From Methanosarcina acetivorans C2A (GTDB lineage Archaea; Halobacteriota; Methanosarcinia; Methanosarcinales; Methanosarcinaceae), in NCBI RefSeq assembly GCF_000007345.1, contig NC_003552.1, positions 2,170,001 through 2,234,000 on the forward strand: a DNA stretch of 64,000 bases, in the 5' to 3' direction. Position 1 is the first letter of the stretch. Each line of letters begins with the position of its first letter. Both the position numbers and the translations under genes were made by a program. The notes beneath the pieces were generated by a model. The model saw nothing but the letters and a program-made list of their open reading frames with translations, searched no databases and was not told the origin of the DNA. Positions 1 through 9,414 of this stretch are shown here, piece by piece.

Positions 1-252
1 ACAATATACTGTAGTGAGCAGCATTGCCCATTCGATTTCGGCGTTATCCGGAAGGGTAAATGTATGACCTATTGTTTTTGCGTCGTTTATTCCCTGATTT
101 GCCGTTCCGTAGTAGCTGTCAACATAGACGCCACCATCTACTGTTCCACTCTGAGCAGGTGTGAGGGGGATTCCGCCTACGTAATTATCAGCAAAGCAGA
201 CTCCACTGCTCAGAATCAGTGTTAACAATATCAAGATTAGTTTTCTGGACGT
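1..252 (-). CDS. DUF3344-type secreted protein, N-terminal part
   Basis: Partial gene running off the left edge of the window; 84 codons are visible. The protein opens with a basic start and a hydrophobic segment (RKLILILLTLILSSGVCFA) that reads as a signal peptide, followed by NYVGGIPLTPAQSGTV and a stretch ending EIEWAMLLTTVYC, the pattern I associate with the DUF3344 cell-surface family of Methanosarcina. An AGGAGG ribosome-binding site lies 8 nt before an ACG at 250-252, and no ATG, GTG or TTG occurs in frame between the upstream TAG and that ACG. The next in-frame TTG is six codons in and would remove the basic N-terminus. Either ACG initiates or an ATG has mutated. Role unknown; probably exported. 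Confidence 0.6.
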
Positions 253-433
253 AAATTTTTCCTCCTGTACTTGGTTCTAGACAAAATTCCTGAATTCTGT
301 GTAAATAAGTTCCTGACAGAGAGACAGCAGGAATCAAAAATGTTGCCAGAAAATCAGAATAAATAAATTGTCACTATTCTTTGTAAAAAATATCTCATGC
401 ACCTATTTTATGGCAGTTGGGGGATCAATTCCC

Positions 434-568
434 GGTAGTGTAGTGAATGTCCTGTAAAATTAAAATATCAGGAAGTTGCTTGCTGGATAATTCCGTCTCA
501 GACGCCCACTTTTTTCCATAGTACGCAAACATTTGATGTCAAATTTACAGAAAATTAGGCACACTACC
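434..568. mobile_element. Possible MITE with GGTAGTGT ends
   Basis: The segment starts GGTAGTGTAGTG and ends CACACTACC, so the outer 8 bp are exact inverted repeats, and the similarity continues imperfectly inward to a shared CTGTAAA. It is 135 bp with no coding capacity. I see no target duplication, so this is a probable non-autonomous element or an IS relic rather than a proven one. Confidence 0.4.
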
Positions 569-1547
569 AACGATCCTGCTTCTAATAGGAGATGTTTTTA
601 CATATCTATCTTAAGTTCATTTCCTTCAAAGATTTCTTTCTCGATATTTACTTAATAATTAATACAAATATTTACATTATTCATAACTTTTCAGATATAT
701 CAATTTTTCTAAACAATTTATGAGCGTACCAGATTTCAGATGTTGGCACGTTAAATGCTGTGTATTTCAGAAGTGTATTCATTCAAAATTTTATTAAATT
801 ATGCTTAACATAACGATTTTAACCATGAATATTTTATCCCGGACCTGTCACTTCAGTAAAAATGAAACCAGCAAATGATATATCAAATATGATGTGGTTA
901 TTTGTGAATAAATAATACTTTTGTAACTAATAATAAAATTCTTCAATTACAAAACTATACTACTATAGATATTAATAATATTCTTTTAGATAACAAACAA
1001 TAAATCATAGTTCATATTGAGAAGTTACATTCTGTCTGGAAATGTTTGAGATTGCTGAGAAAAAATAAACAAAAATATCCTGGAGATGTCTTCTTAGAAA
1101 CTTTTTATTATTCTCTGGTTTCTTCCTATCCACGGCAGAGTTGTGATTCATAACCGTATGCGAGAATTAAGGGTACAATTATAGGTATATTTTTCTTTAG
1201 TTGGTCTGTAAATAGATAAATCAAAAAATAGGCGTTGATTAAATTGCGTGGTCATGGTCGTAGATATTTTATTGGAATGGTGGGTTTGAAAGGTCGTTTA
1301 AGATTAGCGGAGTAAAAATATGATTATAAGTCTATAAGATCAAACAATCAATTGCAGAAAAAGGCATAGTGGGAAATGTTTTGCGTGCCTTCAACGAATA
1401 TTTTTAACGTTAAAACACGGAAAAACAAATTTCCTGTTATGACGTGAGGGTTACCAGCTCACTTCTAACCCGTCAGGAATTTCTTAATGGATCATTAATC
1501 AACCAGGTCAAATGAGTGAAGTAGACCCTGTTAAGGTGAAGAAGATA

Positions 1548-1717
1548 AGTAAAATACATGCTTAAGTAAAATACATGCTTAAGTAAAATACATGCTTAAG
1601 TAAAATACATGCTTAAGTAAAATACATGCTTAAGTAAAATACACGCTTAAGTAAAATACATGCTTAAGTAAAATACATGCTTAAGTAAAATACATGCTTA
1701 AGTAAAATACATGCTCA
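1548..1717. repeat. 17-bp tandem repeat, ten copies
   Basis: Ten head-to-tail copies of AGTAAAATACATGCTTA. Eight are exact; the copy at 1633 has ACACGC instead of ACATGC and the last ends in CTCA. The spacing has no unique spacers, so it is not a CRISPR array, and 17 is not a multiple of 3, so it does not encode a repeated peptide. Confidence 0.95.
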
Positions 1718-2073
1718 CTTTAGTGAAATTAAAATACTCAATACTAGCCAACTTTCATTTTTTTTAACTTTAAATTTTTTTGCATTCGTAATTTTTCTGG
1801 GTCTGTTTGGGATAGAAAATATCTATTTTCAGGTTCAAATCTGTTCAAAATAGGCTGTGAAGAGAGCCTGAATTGAGAGTAAAGTTTTTTCCCTTTCAGC
1901 TTTTTAGTGTGACGGTGCAGCATAGGGGATTTATCTAACTCTCTAACATTCCTTCCGTTTTTATAGCTATGAAAATTTATTGCAAACTATTATAATCTCT
2001 AAATATATAACTTGTGTAGAAGTTTGGAGTTATTTCCAAGACTTTCTATTGTATATTAAAAAGTATCGAATAA

Positions 2074-2234
2074 CAGGCTGTCTCAAAACTCAAACCATTT
2101 CTACAATTGGATAATGAGCAACGTTGAATTTAAAAACAAGACCACCTAAATTAGAGAAATTTATACATGAATTAACCTTGTAGTAGAAAAATTTGACACA
2201 ATTGTAGAATTAACTTTAGTTTTGAGACAGCCTG
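2074..2234 (+). mobile_element. 161-bp MITE, copy 1
   Basis: Terminal inverted repeats CAGGCTGTCTCAAAACT at both ends, with a looser match continuing to TTCTACAATTG. The same 161-bp sequence occurs at 28936-29096 (inverted) and 44339-44499; this copy differs from them at one base. GAATAA flanks both sides here and is a likely target duplication. No coding capacity. Confidence 0.9.
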
Positions 2235-2976
2235 GAATAAGATTCTAATTGAGAGGAAAGTAGATTTTCCTTCAAATTTAAGGGATTGGAGGCACGAATG
2301 GAGGAAGAATCCATTCTGAATCTCATTTTTCACTTTTTTCAAGCTCTGCACACTTGGTACGGTCAAACAATGTCAAAATATATAAATTTCGTGGACATAT
2401 AAATTGTGTAAATTGGACTTTTTTTAGAAAAAACTCTCAGTAATAAAATGACATGTGTATACAAAGAGAGTCTTAGTTTTTTTAGTCTTTTTAGTAAGTA
2501 TATTGCACTATCAGATGTAAGTATATTGCACTATCTGATAGATCAGTTTCAGAACTTAATACCCTCTCATTGGTCATCGGTTAAGGAATTTTCTTGCCTG
2601 AAGGATATCGATTTTGCACCAAAAGTCGCCTTAAATTTTGTCCTTTTTACATGAAATCGATACCCAGTTCCAACTCCCGATAGGATACAGTTTTTGAGAA
2701 CTGTTACGAAAATGGAGGCAATTTATCATGATTCCTCACTTAACCGAGACGCATGAATACCCTCTACCTTCTTTAAATATCCTCTACCTTCTTTTTTGGT
2801 GAAGCTGGTCTTATTCTGGTATTTCTTGATTACTTCCAGCCAGTTCCACCCGAAAAATCATTTTTGTTTTTTGCTTGTACCGGAAGTAAGCATAAAACCG
2901 TCAGTGGAACTTATTTAGCGTGACTGCCGGATAAGATGCAAGTTCCTGATTCGACCCGATTTTCCAGAAAAGCCTT

Positions 2977-3186
2977 TCATGCAGTACTTACTTGGATGTT
3001 CTTGAGGGGTTCCGACTCATGAACAGCTCCCGGACAAATAGGGGATTCATTTACAGCTCTGTTACTTTTTTTCAGGCATCTAAAATCAGTTTCATACGGA
3101 GAGACATATTCCATTATTTTCTGGCAAAATCCGTAGGATCTGTTATATATTTCGCATTCTCCACACGTTGATGGCGTCTTGTCCGT
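2977..3186 (-). CDS. Small cysteine-rich protein, non-standard start
   Basis: A 69-codon frame with five cysteines, including a CGEC pair near the N-terminus, a GFCQK motif, FRCLKK and SPICPG. This spacing suggests a small metal-binding protein. An AAGGAGG ribosome-binding site sits just upstream, but the codon at the expected start is ACG (3184-3186), or ATA immediately before it, not ATG/GTG/TTG. A TATA-like ATTTAAAG stretch lies upstream of the Shine-Dalgarno. No family recognised. It could be a functional gene using a near-cognate start or a pseudogene that lost its ATG. Confidence 0.4.
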   Translation of the reverse strand, partial: TDKTPSTCGECEIYNRSYGFCQKIMEYVSPYETDFRCLKKSNRAVNESPICPGAVHESEPLKNIQVSTA

Positions 3187-3782
3187 TATTTCGCCTCCTT
3201 ATATTACTTTAAATAATGATTTTTTTAAATCACCGTGGGAATCTTCAATTGGGCGTTCCACAGTGGCAAGTTCTTATAGACAGATTTTACATCACTATTA
3301 TTAAATTTCTTCGTTTTTTTCCAGATATCCTGTAATTGATGGCATCAAACTATACGTATTATTTAATTCAGTTTTATGAGTATCTTACTTGCTCTCATAC
3401 CTTAAAAGCTTATACTTCAAGCGGGAAAAAGAAAAGCAAATCTAAACCTGATCATAAAAATCTGAAGTCGGAAGAAAAAAGCTTCTTGAGGAAGATTATC
3501 TACCATTACTTGAGTGAGTAGATTGTTAAAAGCTAAGGATTGGAAAAATAGCTAAATGTATCAAAAGAATGGGTAAGATCTAAAGGCACCTTGCACTTTT
3601 GTTTTGGGATATAGGTAATACGAAAAAAGCAACTTATGTGTAAGAACTGTGCTCAACCATTAATTCTCAAAAGCCCCCATCTCGAAAAATGATTCGAGTT
3701 ATATAAGGTCTGCATAATAGAAAAGTCTATTTTTTGTTTAAAATTATGTGATTGACGTACACTATCAAAAAGATTTTTAGTT
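3187..3782. other. Intergenic, no supported gene
   Basis: AT-rich spacer. One 61-codon plus-strand frame (3336-3521) has a lysine/serine-rich end but no clear ribosome-binding site or recognisable domain, so it is not called. Confidence 0.5.
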
Positions 3783-4685
3783 TTAAAAGGATTTTTCTAT
3801 GCTTTTACAGATAGCAGTTTTAGCTTCCATGTAAGAGTTAATTGCTATATTCATTGTTCCATTAACATTGATAATCTTCATGTTAAATATTTTTGCAAAT
3901 TCGGAAGCATTTCTATGAAAATTAACATCTTTATAGTTTTGATTATTAATCTTAAAAAGAAGACTATACATCGGAGAAATTAGATATTTTCTGATCTTTT
4001 TGTATGATTCAGAAGATTTGTAATTAGTTTCATTCAGGTCGGAAAGTACCATTGGTGTTGCATATATGGCTCCTTTGCCATTTCCTGATAACATCATTTT
4101 TGTGTAAATCTCGTTTCCTCCAAGTGCTACACTTATACAGTCATCGACAATATTTCTTCCATCGTCCCTCAGAAAATAAACAGGACAACCAAGTTGTTGC
4201 AATTCTGCCTTCATTTTTTCAGAACTAAAGCCACATTTTCCATAAAATAAGAGAATACCATTCGAGATTTTTGACATTTCTCTGGCATTCAGATACACTT
4301 CAGATTGCAAAGTATCAACATTCGAATGTAACTCTTTTCTAAGAAGATTCACAACAACAGTTAATCCCTGTTTCTTCTCTTTACGAAGTATAAAATCGTA
4401 TATTTTCTTACAGAAAGGAATAATCGAAAACTTCCTCGAAAAATTACCGGGAGGCTCTCTGAGTGACTCTCTGAGCGACTCTCTATTGATTTCCGATACA
4501 ACAGGATACAGCCTGTCAGACGGAAACATAAAAGGCTTAAGATTTTCAGACTTGAGTTTTTTTACAAATCGGAAACTGTTTCTGTTCTCTACTACAAATA
4601 GCCTTTTGATTTCAGGATCTTTAGAGAGAACATATACTAATTCATCTTCAAGCATTTCACAGGCAACTATACTTAAGACCGGCAT
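3783..4685 (-). CDS. DUF1638 domain protein, copy 1
   Basis: 300 aa, paralogous to the upstream 266-aa neighbour. Shared motifs: an N-terminal MPV(L/M)SI..C.ML(E/Q)DE(L/I), TVVVNL, LHS followed by LKSEVY, SNGIL(L/I)FYG.CG, a GC pair before a DD dyad, and DDCI...(L/V)GG. This is the DUF1638 pattern; the family is of unknown biochemical function and is often encoded near corrinoid methyltransferase genes, so a one-carbon role is an inference from family context. Compared with its neighbour it carries an insertion of about 35 residues around position 70-105, beginning with a duplicated ESLR unit. It follows its neighbour by 12 nt and is probably co-transcribed with it. It ends the operon; the following 600 bp are gene-free. 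Confidence 0.75.
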   Translation of the reverse strand: MPVLSIVACEMLEDELVYVLSKDPEIKRLFVVENRNSFRFVKKLKSENLKPFMFPSDRLYPVVSEINRESLRESLREPPGNFSRKFSIIPFCKKIYDFILRKEKKQGLTVVVNLLRKELHSNVDTLQSEVYLNAREMSKISNGILLFYGKCGFSSEKMKAELQQLGCPVYFLRDDGRNIVDDCISVALGGNEIYTKMMLSGNGKGAIYATPMVLSDLNETNYKSSESYKKIRKYLISPMYSLLFKINNQNYKDVNFHRNASEFAKIFNMKIINVNGTMNIAINSYMEAKTAICKSIEKSF

Positions 4686-4697
4686 AATTATCTTTTC

Positions 4698-5498
4698 TTA
4701 ACAGCTATCACAGATTTCATCCTTTATCGAAAGATAACATTTCTCGAATATTTCCTGATTACCGCTGATCTCAAAAGTACTGTATCCGAATAATTGAGCA
4801 TATTCTTCGATCTTTGCATCGATGTTCTTCACATATGTAAGCCCTGTATTGACTTTTGCAACTCTTGAATAGCCTGCCAGGTCATTGATCATTTTTGCCA
4901 TTTTCAACGCCTTTTCAGGATCAGAATGAAGTTTATTGATGTTTAAAAGTTCTTTCCATGAGCTGGCATACATGGGTGTAAAGAAGAAAGCAGGCTCTTT
5001 GCTGTGGGTTTTAAGCAATTTAAGGTAGTTTGCACCCCCGCCTACCGTTGCTCCGATGCAGTCATCTACAACTCTTTCATCATCCTTTAGTATCCGCACC
5101 GTACAGCCATCTTTTTCCAGACAAAAATCCTCCTCCACATTACCCAGAACATTACCGCAAAGGCCGTAAAAAATGAGTATCCCATTGGAGAACGGTATCA
5201 TTTCCCTGATATTTTGATAGACTTCGGATTTCAATATTTTTGGTACTGAATGAAGCCCGAGTTTCATAAGGTTGACTACAACAGTGAGTTCATTCCTGTC
5301 GATATTATTAAGCACCTTTGGTAGCTTTTCGAACGGAATAATATCATAACATATATGCTGTTCATCTATTTTTTCGGAAAATTCAGCGATATTCCCATTT
5401 GCTACAATTAAAATTCTCTTTATTTGGGAATCGTTTGCAATCAGCCAAATTATTTCATCTTGAAGCATTTTACAACCTAAAATACTCATAACGGGCAT
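4698..5498 (-). CDS. DUF1638 domain protein, copy 2
   Basis: 266 aa with the DUF1638 signature: CKMLQDE near the start, TVVVNLMKLGLHS, GILIFYGLCGN (conserved Cys), CTVRILKDD and DDCIGATVGGG. The conserved Cys and Asp residues suggest a metal or redox site, but no activity is established for the family. GGAGGAG precedes the ATG. A perfect 22-bp palindrome lies 84 nt upstream of the start (5582-5603), between this gene and the TetR gene, implying its own TetR-controlled promoter. The tandem pair probably arose by duplication. Confidence 0.78.
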   Translation of the reverse strand: MPVMSILGCKMLQDEIIWLIANDSQIKRILIVANGNIAEFSEKIDEQHICYDIIPFEKLPKVLNNIDRNELTVVVNLMKLGLHSVPKILKSEVYQNIREMIPFSNGILIFYGLCGNVLGNVEEDFCLEKDGCTVRILKDDERVVDDCIGATVGGGANYLKLLKTHSKEPAFFFTPMYASSWKELLNINKLHSDPEKALKMAKMINDLAGYSRVAKVNTGLTYVKNIDAKIEEYAQLFGYSTFEISGNQEIFEKCYLSIKDEICDSC

Positions 5499-5581
5499 TA
5501 CAAATCTCCTCCAAATTTATTTTATGTATCCTACTAGTTTCAATTCTTTAGAGCAAAAAATTGATTTGATAATTAGAATCC

Positions 5582-5603
5582 ATCTACCTATATATAGGTA
5601 GAT
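5582..5603. promoter_or_regulatory. TetR operator, perfect 22-bp palindrome
   Basis: Half-site ATCTACCTATA followed exactly by its reverse complement. It lies between the tetR stop and the first DUF1638 start. Closely similar palindromes built on ATCTA(C/T)CT..A occur at 7374-7413 before the QueG-like gene. Size and symmetry are typical for a TetR-dimer site. Confidence 0.7.
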
Positions 5604-5620
5604 TCGGGATGGGAAAAAAA

Positions 5621-6199
5621 TCAATCCTTCCACCCAAGATCAGATTTGATTAAGGAAATAGATCTGACAAGTGTTTTTCTACCCTGGATGCTAGATAACA
5701 GTCTGGCACCCATCAATGTTTCGACTACCAATTCCGCGCGTGCTTCGACAGGGTCTGAAAAATTGAATTCCCCTTTTTCCAGGCCGGTTCTGAGAACTTT
5801 GGAAATCCAATCTAATATACAATGCAGTAGCAGCAGATTTTGCTTTTTAACTTCCTCCGGAAGTTCTTCAAAATCAAGGATCACTGAGCCAGGAGGGCAG
5901 ATACTTTTACCTTCATCAAACTCCTTCAATGCATAATCGAAATAGTATTGAAGCTGCTCACGAGCAGACCCTCCAGACTCCACAATTCGGGCAATATGCT
6001 CGACTAAGTTCTTTCTGCTCTCTTCAAGCAAGGCAGCAACCAAATCTTCTTTTTTAGGGTAGTAATGATGTATTGAAGAGTTTTTTATCCCCAGTTTCCG
6101 GGAAATATCCTTATAACTAAATCCATTATAACCCTGGCATTGCAAAAAGTGCCTTGCGTAGTGGCGTATTTGTTGATTGGTCTGGCTTATGTCTGTCAT
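5621..6199 (-). CDS. TetR/AcrR family transcriptional regulator
   Basis: 192 aa from the ATG at 6199, chosen because MTDISQTNQQIRHYARHF matches the usual beginning of TetR proteins; an in-frame alternative at 6241 adds 14 atypical residues. The DNA-binding helix-turn-helix is FSYKDISRKLGIKNSSIHHY at about residues 27-46, followed by KKEDLV, the end of the classic TetR_N domain. The rest is a variable helical ligand-binding/dimerisation domain. The gene lies between the DUF1638 pair and the QueG-like gene, on the same strand, and palindromes next to both neighbours suggest that it represses them. The ligand cannot be inferred. Confidence 0.88.
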   Translation of the reverse strand: MTDISQTNQQIRHYARHFLQCQGYNGFSYKDISRKLGIKNSSIHHYYPKKEDLVAALLEESRKNLVEHIARIVESGGSAREQLQYYFDYALKEFDEGKSICPPGSVILDFEELPEEVKKQNLLLLHCILDWISKVLRTGLEKGEFNFSDPVEARAELVVETLMGARLLSSIQGRKTLVRSISLIKSDLGWKD

Positions 6200-6301
6200 A
6201 TAAATACACATGTTTCTTATGAGTACTTGAATAACACTCATTCATATTAAGCTTAGTTTCTGGCCCGGTTCGGATGAAAAACATTTTGCATTTCGTATGC
6301 A

Positions 6302-7313
6302 TTATATACCAAGTTGCTGACAGGCCCACAGCGCAGTATTGCGAATATTCCGATCAGGATTTTCCACGGCTTCTTTGATATATTCATAATACTTCCGGTC
6401 TCCGCTGTTGGCCATAGCTCTCAAAGCATTGCATTTCCATATCCGCAGGCCATCCTGTCCTATATACCAGAACCTGGGCTGAATTACATTAAGGAAGATT
6501 TCTTCATCCATGTTCCATATACTTTCAAGCGACAGATATGGCGCTATATCTGATAAATCAATAAAGTTTTCCATTTCTTCCCATTTGTTTTTATTCCTTG
6601 GACATACATTCTGACAGATGTCACACCCATATCCAGGTCCCCATCTCGGCTCGCAAGCCCTCTGTCTGCGAATTTAACCCGTTTGTGAGTTGAGCGATGC
6701 ACTTTCCCCTGTTCATTGATAAAGGCATGTTCATAGCTCCGGTCGGGCACGAATCTATGCATTTGTTACAGCCATCCGGATAATTTAATGAACGCATAGG
6801 CATATCATATTCCATTTCACTGTCAATTACCCACGTTTCAATGAAGACCCAGGAACCATGTTCTTTCGTGTAGAAAAAGTTGTTCTTGCCTGTACGTCCT
6901 AAGCCGGCATTCACTGCTGCCAGACGGGCGGTAACTATTCCAGAAGCATATTTAATCCCCAGCTCGCCTAAATAAGCATCAAATTCGAGTCTCCAGAAAT
7001 ACTCCTTTGAGTGTTTCGGTCTTCCATCAACCAGGTATGTCTTTCCTATGTAACTATCGAGTTCCTCTGGAATTTTATATTTCCCATATCTTCTCACACA
7101 AACAATAATTGATTTTGCCCACTTTACATTTTTTTGAGGAAAGGCTAGAGGATACAGGTTTTCATATAATGAGCGAGACTCAGAGAAATTTCTAATCCTT
7201 TCATCAAGATGTGATGAGTATTCCTCAACCAAATTCACAGGTGTTATTCCACATAAATCGTAACCTATTTCCAGGGCTTTTTCTTTGGTACAAGATGACA
7301 GATACTGCTCAAT
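6302..7313 (-). pseudogene. QueG-like double [4Fe-4S] protein, frameshifted
   Basis: The gene is split into two frames. The N-terminal frame (to 6621) has EKALEIGYDLCGITP, ARLAAVNAGLGRTGKNN and CNKCIDSCPTGAM, typical of epoxyqueuosine reductase (QueG)-related proteins. After a shift near 6650-6664 the other frame supplies GYGCDICQNVCPRNK, the second cluster motif, then a HEAT-like C-terminus (NALRAMANSGD, RNTALWACQQLGI). Together they make one colinear protein of about 336 residues. The 5' end also lacks a normal start: homology runs past the ATT at 7311-7313, which has GGAGGG 8 nt upstream, to a region with no ATG. The closest family role is cobalamin-dependent reduction in queuosine synthesis, but this archaeal relative may serve something else. 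A sequencing error could also explain the shift. Confidence 0.75.
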
Positions 7314-7373
7314 TTTTTGTCCCTCCGAATTTATACAAAATTTTAAACATTCTTGTTATTTCCCGGACAACAA

Positions 7374-7413
7374 ATCTACCTGCATGCAAGTATCTATCTA
7401 CATGTAGGTAGAT
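7374..7413. promoter_or_regulatory. Double TetR-type operator
   Basis: Two overlapping dyads upstream of the QueG-like gene. The one at 7392-7413 has half-sites ATCTATCTACA and ATCTACCTACA (one mismatch); the one at 7374-7395 starts ATCTACCTGCA and is weaker. They match the palindrome at 5582-5603, so the same TetR protein probably binds both places. Confidence 0.6.
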
Positions 7414-7479
7414 ATTTTCCTATAAGTAGATAACGGTTAAAATCTCCGGCTTTGGAAACTACCCGAAATACCTTAACAA

Positions 7480-7740
7480 AGATGTATTCTTTCAGATGAA
7501 CTGTCATTCCTTCTGGTAGATCTGTTTGGAATAAGGTTTATCGAGAGTAGTATCATCGATAATAAAAAACCAACTTCTGGAGTGATAAGGTCCTTGACCT
7601 CTTCCCATAAAGCCTCCGTGTCCTGAGGATGCCTTAGAAAAAGGCGAGCAAAAGCGCCATGAGCTGGACGATTGGAGTCAAAAAACTGCATTTAGAAGCT
7701 TCAGTACATCTAAAGACTCGCGAAGAAGCAATGGGAACGT
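7480..7740 (-). pseudogene. Transposase remnant (DDTTLDKPY type)
   Basis: A short minus-strand frame reads HGAFARLFLRHPQDTEALWE and EVKDLITPEVGFLL, then after a one-base shift IIDDTTLDKPYSKQIYQKE. The IDDTTLDKPY motif is the first catalytic-Asp region of a DDE transposase of the IS701/IS4-like kind. The rest of the transposase is absent, so this is a truncated, frameshifted relic. The surrounding 7.7-8.1 kb has no other gene. Confidence 0.6.
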
Positions 7741-8212
7741 TGACGTAAAAACCGTTTTCACCCAGCTAATGAGCTTCACAACTCTTTACAAATTTACGGA
7801 ACCTTGTAGAGGTAGTCTCTTTTTCCACCCGCAGAAACTTCTGGATAGTAAAATAATCATACAGCGACGTGAGAGGGAGACTACGTGAGTACGGGTAAAG
7901 GTTTCAGGCTAATGGAAACTGCCAGTGAGTTGTATTCTATCTTTGTTCATGGAGAAAACTAATCTTGTAAAATGCAGGGGGATGTAGGTTTTTTCCCCTA
8001 TCGTGAAGTCTCTTCTACGAAGGGTTATCTACCTTTTTTCTTGTAAATTTATTCCGGAATGAAATATGTGCAAAAGGTTACTGGAATACACATCAGCAAA
8101 TTAGTACATTTGAATGCCGGTTAAGTATATATTAATAACTAACAACTCTTCTATTGTAAGTCAATGTCTTTGGCTGGCACTCAACCATAAAGAATATGAA
8201 GGAGTTCTAAAT
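7741..8212. other. Intergenic, IS debris likely
   Basis: No gene. Contains inverted GTAGTCTC / GGAGACTAC motifs about 70 bp apart that may be the worn end of the adjacent transposase relic, and a TATA-like AAGTATATATTA just before the next gene. Confidence 0.4.
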
Positions 8213-8911
8213 ATGAAAGTACTTGGCATATCGGGAAGTCCGAGGGCAGAATCACGTTCAGGCTCTATTAAAGTTGTACAGAAAATTCTAGAGAACACAG
8301 GATGTGAATATGAGCTTATTTCACTGCATGGTAAAAACATAGGTGGCTGCATCGGATGTATGGCATGCGCTGATGACAATGTATGCAAATTAAATGATGA
8401 CCTGAAAACCATACGTGATAAGATTGTTGAAGCTGATGCTTATGTTTTGAGTGGTGTCAATTATTTCAACACATTGAACGCAATAATGCATTCTTTCCTT
8501 GAAAGATGGTATCAATTCAGGCACCGTGAAGCTGATATTCTCTGGGGAAAACTTGCAGTTACTGTGAGTCTTGGAGGTTTTGCCCCTTCTCCGCCTGCTG
8601 AACTTCTAAACACATTCTGTTTAGTTAACTTAATCAAAGTTATAGATACTGTTCAAGGAATAGGTGCTTTTGGTTGCTGTTATTGCGGATATGGTGAAGA
8701 CTGCAAGGTAGGTGGACACTATGCTAAAAATGGACCAAACTCTCCAATCAACGCGAGTACGATTCCTGATGTTACAAAGGATGAAAAAGTGATGCTTGCA
8801 GCTGAGCGGGCAGGCAAAAAGCTTGGTGAGCAACTGCGCTCTGCTGACTATAGCCGTGAGAAAACAGCACAAGAAGTTATGGAAGCTAGGAGAGCTAATC
8901 ACAAAAGATAA
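8213..8911 (+). CDS. Iron-sulfur flavoprotein / FMN reductase family
   Basis: 232 aa from the ATG at 8213, preceded by GAAGGAG. MKVLGISGSPRAESRSGS is the flavodoxin-fold FMN-phosphate loop of NADPH-dependent FMN reductases. CIGCMACADDNVC (CX2CX2CX5C) is a compact [4Fe-4S] motif as in Isf proteins of Methanosarcina. DAYVLSGVNYFNTLNAIMHSF matches the conserved ligand-contact region. A further cysteine-rich stretch (GAFGCCYCGYGEDCKVGGHY) is extra. Isf-type proteins pass electrons between ferredoxin and flavin. It stands alone on the plus strand next to the TetR/QueG-like cluster; whether it shares regulation is not visible. Confidence 0.85.
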   Translation: MKVLGISGSPRAESRSGSIKVVQKILENTGCEYELISLHGKNIGGCIGCMACADDNVCKLNDDLKTIRDKIVEADAYVLSGVNYFNTLNAIMHSFLERWYQFRHREADILWGKLAVTVSLGGFAPSPPAELLNTFCLVNLIKVIDTVQGIGAFGCCYCGYGEDCKVGGHYAKNGPNSPINASTIPDVTKDEKVMLAAERAGKKLGEQLRSADYSREKTAQEVMEARRANHKR

Positions 8912-9086
8912 TAATTTATAAGCTTCTTTAAGTATTGTTCATTCGCATCAGTTATAAAACTGATGCTATTTTTAATATTAAGCAAATATCATAAAAAATA
9001 GTGCAGAGTTATAGATCGTGTCTAAACAGACAACTGTTATAAAAAGTTAGTGTTTCAAAATCAGGAATCTTGACTTATATCATTCT

Positions 9087-9330
9087 TCAACATCCTCCCT
9101 CCCACACTTTAAACCATTTCCTCACACGTTTATTCATAGTAAACGGTTTATTTTCTTTCGCATTTTTCTTCATGTAATGCAATGTACCCTTAGAAAAGCC
9201 CAATCTCTTCCAGTCAACATACTAAATATTGAAAATCTTTTCCCTGATTTCTTGAGAATCAATTTTCTCAATTTCATACTCATGCCTAACAAAGTCCAGT
9301 TTCTCTTTTTGCTCATGAGAAAATAGTTAA
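9087..9330 (-). pseudogene. Possible Cas1 C-terminal remnant
   Basis: Minus-strand translation gives FSHEQKEKLDFVRHEYEIEK, then IDSQEIREKIFNI, a TAG (9222-9224), and VDWKRLGFSKGTLHYMKKNA followed by KPFTMNKRVRKW. The LGFSKGTLHYMK block resembles the extreme C-terminus of some archaeal Cas1 proteins as I remember them. No N-terminal part, no other cas gene and no CRISPR array are visible. The family call is uncertain; the coding-like character of the fragment is more secure. Confidence 0.4.
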
Positions 9331-9414
9331 CCCCTTACCTTCAAAAAGATAACATTGAGCAGCAGAAAAGAGATTAATAGATTAATTCATTTATCTGTTA
9401 ATGGTGAGATCCTT

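Larger units (their letters stand above)
253..2976. other. AT-rich intergenic region with repeats
   Basis: About 2.7 kb without a convincing gene. It holds a 135-bp inverted-repeat element near 434-568, ten 17-bp tandem repeats (1548-1717), one 161-bp MITE (2074-2234) and a short direct duplication near 2492-2545 (GTAAGTATATTGCACTATC, two copies). Short open frames here have no recognisable protein character. Confidence 0.6.

Noticed and set aside
1548-1717. CRISPR array
   Set aside because: Contiguous 17-bp units without unique spacers.
2448-2654. 68-aa frame
   Set aside because: Contains a duplicated 23-bp noncoding-like segment, no ribosome-binding site, no domain.
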